Below are positions 62,466 through 64,000 of a stretch of 64,000 nt of DNA, one piece after another. The stretch comes from Marinisporobacter sp. (GTDB lineage: Bacteria > Bacillota > Clostridia > Peptostreptococcales > Thermotaleaceae). The DNA lies in contig JAOARP010000011.1 of assembly GCA_025210525.1 (NCBI GenBank), positions 1 to 64,000 on the forward strand. Reading direction: 5' to 3'. How positions within the stretch are numbered: position 1 is the stretch's first letter; every line of letters begins with the position of its first letter. The notes beneath the pieces are model-generated. The model was not told where the DNA came from and made no database searches. It worked only from the letters and a program-made list of their open reading frames with translations. Both the position numbers and the translations under genes were made by a program.

Positions 62466-64000
62466 CTATAAAATGTTAATATTTGTCGTCATATAGATAG
62501 TTAATTTGAGATCATCATTCATTTTGGTAACAACCACCTTGTCTATTAGCATATCTATGATCATCCTTTTTCGTTCATTGGATAGATGTTTAAAATCCTG
62601 TTTGAATAATTTTTTCAAGGCATCTACTAAATCTGATTCCGCTTTAAATGAATTAGCAGTAATGGCATTTAATTCATCCTTATAGGATTTTAGAATATCC
62701 AGTTCTCTTTGTAGAATAGGTCTTTGAACCTTTAAGGCTTCCAAAATGGTTTCATTATCTTCACATTGAATTAAAGCATCTAATTTTGAAATATGTTGTG
62801 ATTTTTTTGTAAGTTCTTCATCAATTCTTTTGATCTTATCTTCATTCTCTTTCAAAATTCTATCTCTTGTTTTGGAATAATAATACCACATGATATTTGT
62901 TTTTTCAGGAGACAGGTTGGCTAAAAATTCATCTATAAACTTTTCTTCAATGATGCTTTTTTTTAGGATCATTTTTTCATTTTTTTTAAGTTTTCTTGTA
63001 CAATCGCAGCGATAGACTCCTTCTCTAGGAGTACCATTTTTATAAAAACCATAGTTTTTAGCTTTTAAAATAGTTCCACAGTTACCACATGCAAGCTTAT
63101 CTCTTAGTAAAAATGGGGTGCTATAGTATTTTGAATCCTTCATATTTACTTTTTTATGACGGATATTTTTTGCCTGCTCCCATTGATCAGTTGTAATAAA
63201 TGCAGAACATTTTTCATCTGAAGAATATACCAAAGATTCATTGTTTGTATCGTAACTCCTACGACTACGCTTTCCCCATGCAATTTTTCCTGTATAAGTT
63301 TCGTTGGTAATGATGCTTTCAATTTTACTTTTATTCCAATAGCTTGTGTTGTTTTGTTCATTTAAAATCTTTGCTATTTTTCTGTAGCTGTAACCATATT
63401 GATTGTGTAGTCTAAAAATCTCTTCTATATACTTTTGCTCATTTAATAAGGGAATCAGAATCCGTTTCTTTTTATGAGCATTTGGATTAATACATTCTGT
63501 AACATAGCCATAAGGGGGATACCCAGCAGGCCAATAGCCATCACGAACCTTTTGAGCTAGACCATCTCGGGCTCTATCGGATATAAGATTGGCTTCAAGT
63601 TCAGCTATACTACCAAATACTAATTCTATAAACTTTTGAAGTCCCTTGTTTTCAATGTTCATAGATTCACTAGGGTTTGCAAAGTGAAGTTCTATGCCTT
63701 TTTTCTGTAGAAAAAGTTTGATTCCTACATAGACTTCTAGATTCCTTGCAAGGCGATCACGAGTACTGACAATAAGGTGCTTGAATTTTGATTGGTTGAC
63801 TGAAGTGATTATCTTTAGCAGTTGTGGTCTATTCTTTAGAGCAGTATAAAGATTATTTTCATAGTCTATATCATCAAACTTTACTTTAGAGGCAGATTCG
63901 TATTCTTCAACAAATTGGATGATTTCATACTTATGTTTTTGGGCGTATTTTGTAGCATATACCTTCTGTGAATCAATGGAATGTCCATCTTTCTTCTGAT
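62466..64000 (-). CDS. Second large serine recombinase, 5' end beyond the window
   Basis: The frame is open from the stop codon (62466-62468) to the window edge, 511 codons; the resolvase domain is only partly included (DGHSIDSQKVYATKYAQKH near the window edge, LIVSTRDRLARNL with the catalytic Arg pair, LIELEANLISDRA-type helix). The recombinase domain reads GLAQKVRDGYWPAGYPPYGYV; a zinc ribbon follows (LACGNCGTILK ... YRCDCTRKL), then a coiled coil. It runs in the same direction as the recombinase at 57189 but is only distantly related. It belongs to the same element or to a second one. Confidence 0.93.
   Translation of the reverse strand, partial: QKKDGHSIDSQKVYATKYAQKHKYEIIQFVEEYESASKVKFDDIDYENNLYTALKNRPQLLKIITSVNQSKFKHLIVSTRDRLARNLEVYVGIKLFLQKKGIELHFANPSESMNIENKGLQKFIELVFGSIAELEANLISDRARDGLAQKVRDGYWPAGYPPYGYVTECINPNAHKKKRILIPLLNEQKYIEEIFRLHNQYGYSYRKIAKILNEQNNTSYWNKSKIESIITNETYTGKIAWGKRSRRSYDTNNESLVYSSDEKCSAFITTDQWEQAKNIRHKKVNMKDSKYYSTPFLLRDKLACGNCGTILKAKNYGFYKNGTPREGVYRCDCTRKLKKNEKMILKKSIIEEKFIDEFLANLSPEKTNIMWYYYSKTRDRILKENEDKIKRIDEELTKKSQHISKLDALIQCEDNETILEALKVQRPILQRELDILKSYKDELNAITANSFKAESDLVDALKKLFKQDFKHLSNERKRMIIDMLIDKVVVTKMNDDLKLTIYMTTNINIL

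Larger units (their letters stand above)
57153..64000. mobile_element. Serine-recombinase-encoded integrated element(s), right end outside the window
   Basis: It starts at the break in the ATPase gene and carries a large serine recombinase at the left end, a 56-aa protein, an LRR membrane protein, an M23-like protein, a probable DNA-binding protein and a second large serine recombinase cut by the window edge. No phage structural or conjugation genes are seen. It may be one element or two nested ones. Confidence 0.6.

Overview
The window is low-GC DNA from an anaerobic, endospore-forming member of the Clostridia. The signs are a SpoVA channel operon with spore-membrane partners, a SleL-like LysM/glycoside hydrolase 18 protein, a sigma-54 enhancer-binding activator, a T-box leader, frequent TTG starts behind strong Shine-Dalgarno sites, and large serine recombinases. 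No rRNA, tRNA or CRISPR array was seen. Species cannot be fixed from the sequence alone.

Layout. 1-3.6 kb is an accessory strip of short single-gene units (VOC protein, a broken small gene, a lipoprotein-like ORF, an RlaP-type nucleotidyltransferase, a DUF4269 nucleotidyltransferase, a lipoprotein). Three of the gaps hold 62-65 nt imperfect hairpins that begin TAAC and end GTTA, and a fourth holds half of such an element. They look like integron attC sites, so this may be a gene-cassette array without a visible integrase. 3.7-11 kb holds a TauE exporter, the LysM/GH18 protein, and a sigma-54 activator next to an NhaC antiporter and alanine dehydrogenase-like pair that it probably controls. 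11.4-16.2 kb is a spore inner-membrane cluster: two DUF1657 proteins, a YvlD-like protein, a DUF421 protein, a DUF421+DUF1657 fusion ('2Duf') and SpoVAC-AD-AE. 16.3-23.7 kb holds pyruvate carboxylase, an FMN/FAD surface reductase and a PAS/GAF/GGDEF diguanylate cyclase.

23.8-31.3 kb is a catabolic unit: creatininase-family hydrolase, M20 amidohydrolase, PEP-mutase/isocitrate-lyase-family lyase, N-acyl-D-amino-acid deacylase-like amidohydrolase, a GntR/UTRA repressor and an AbgT-type transporter. The two main promoters share AT-rich palindromes that are probably the repressor's operators. 31.4-34.8 kb is a decay zone: a collapsed second copy of the helicase and threonine dehydratase genes, a GntR-TrkA_C regulator with a stop and two frameshifts, and a BCCT transporter with two frameshifts. 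35-57 kb is mostly housekeeping: a nuclease-helicase, T-box-controlled threonine dehydratase, LOR/SDH-type ornithine cyclodeaminase-like protein, MATE and EamA transporters, DEAD-box helicase, ABC exporter, cold-shock protein, serine hydrolase and transaldolase-like protein.

From about 57.15 kb to the right edge is integrated DNA. A serine recombinase gene ends about 35 bp from the point where an SsuB/TauB-type ATPase gene is cut, leaving its last 65 codons and the intact permease gene. The integrated region carries a leucine-rich-repeat membrane protein, an M23-like protein missing two metal ligands, a probable DNA-binding protein and a second large serine recombinase running off the window.
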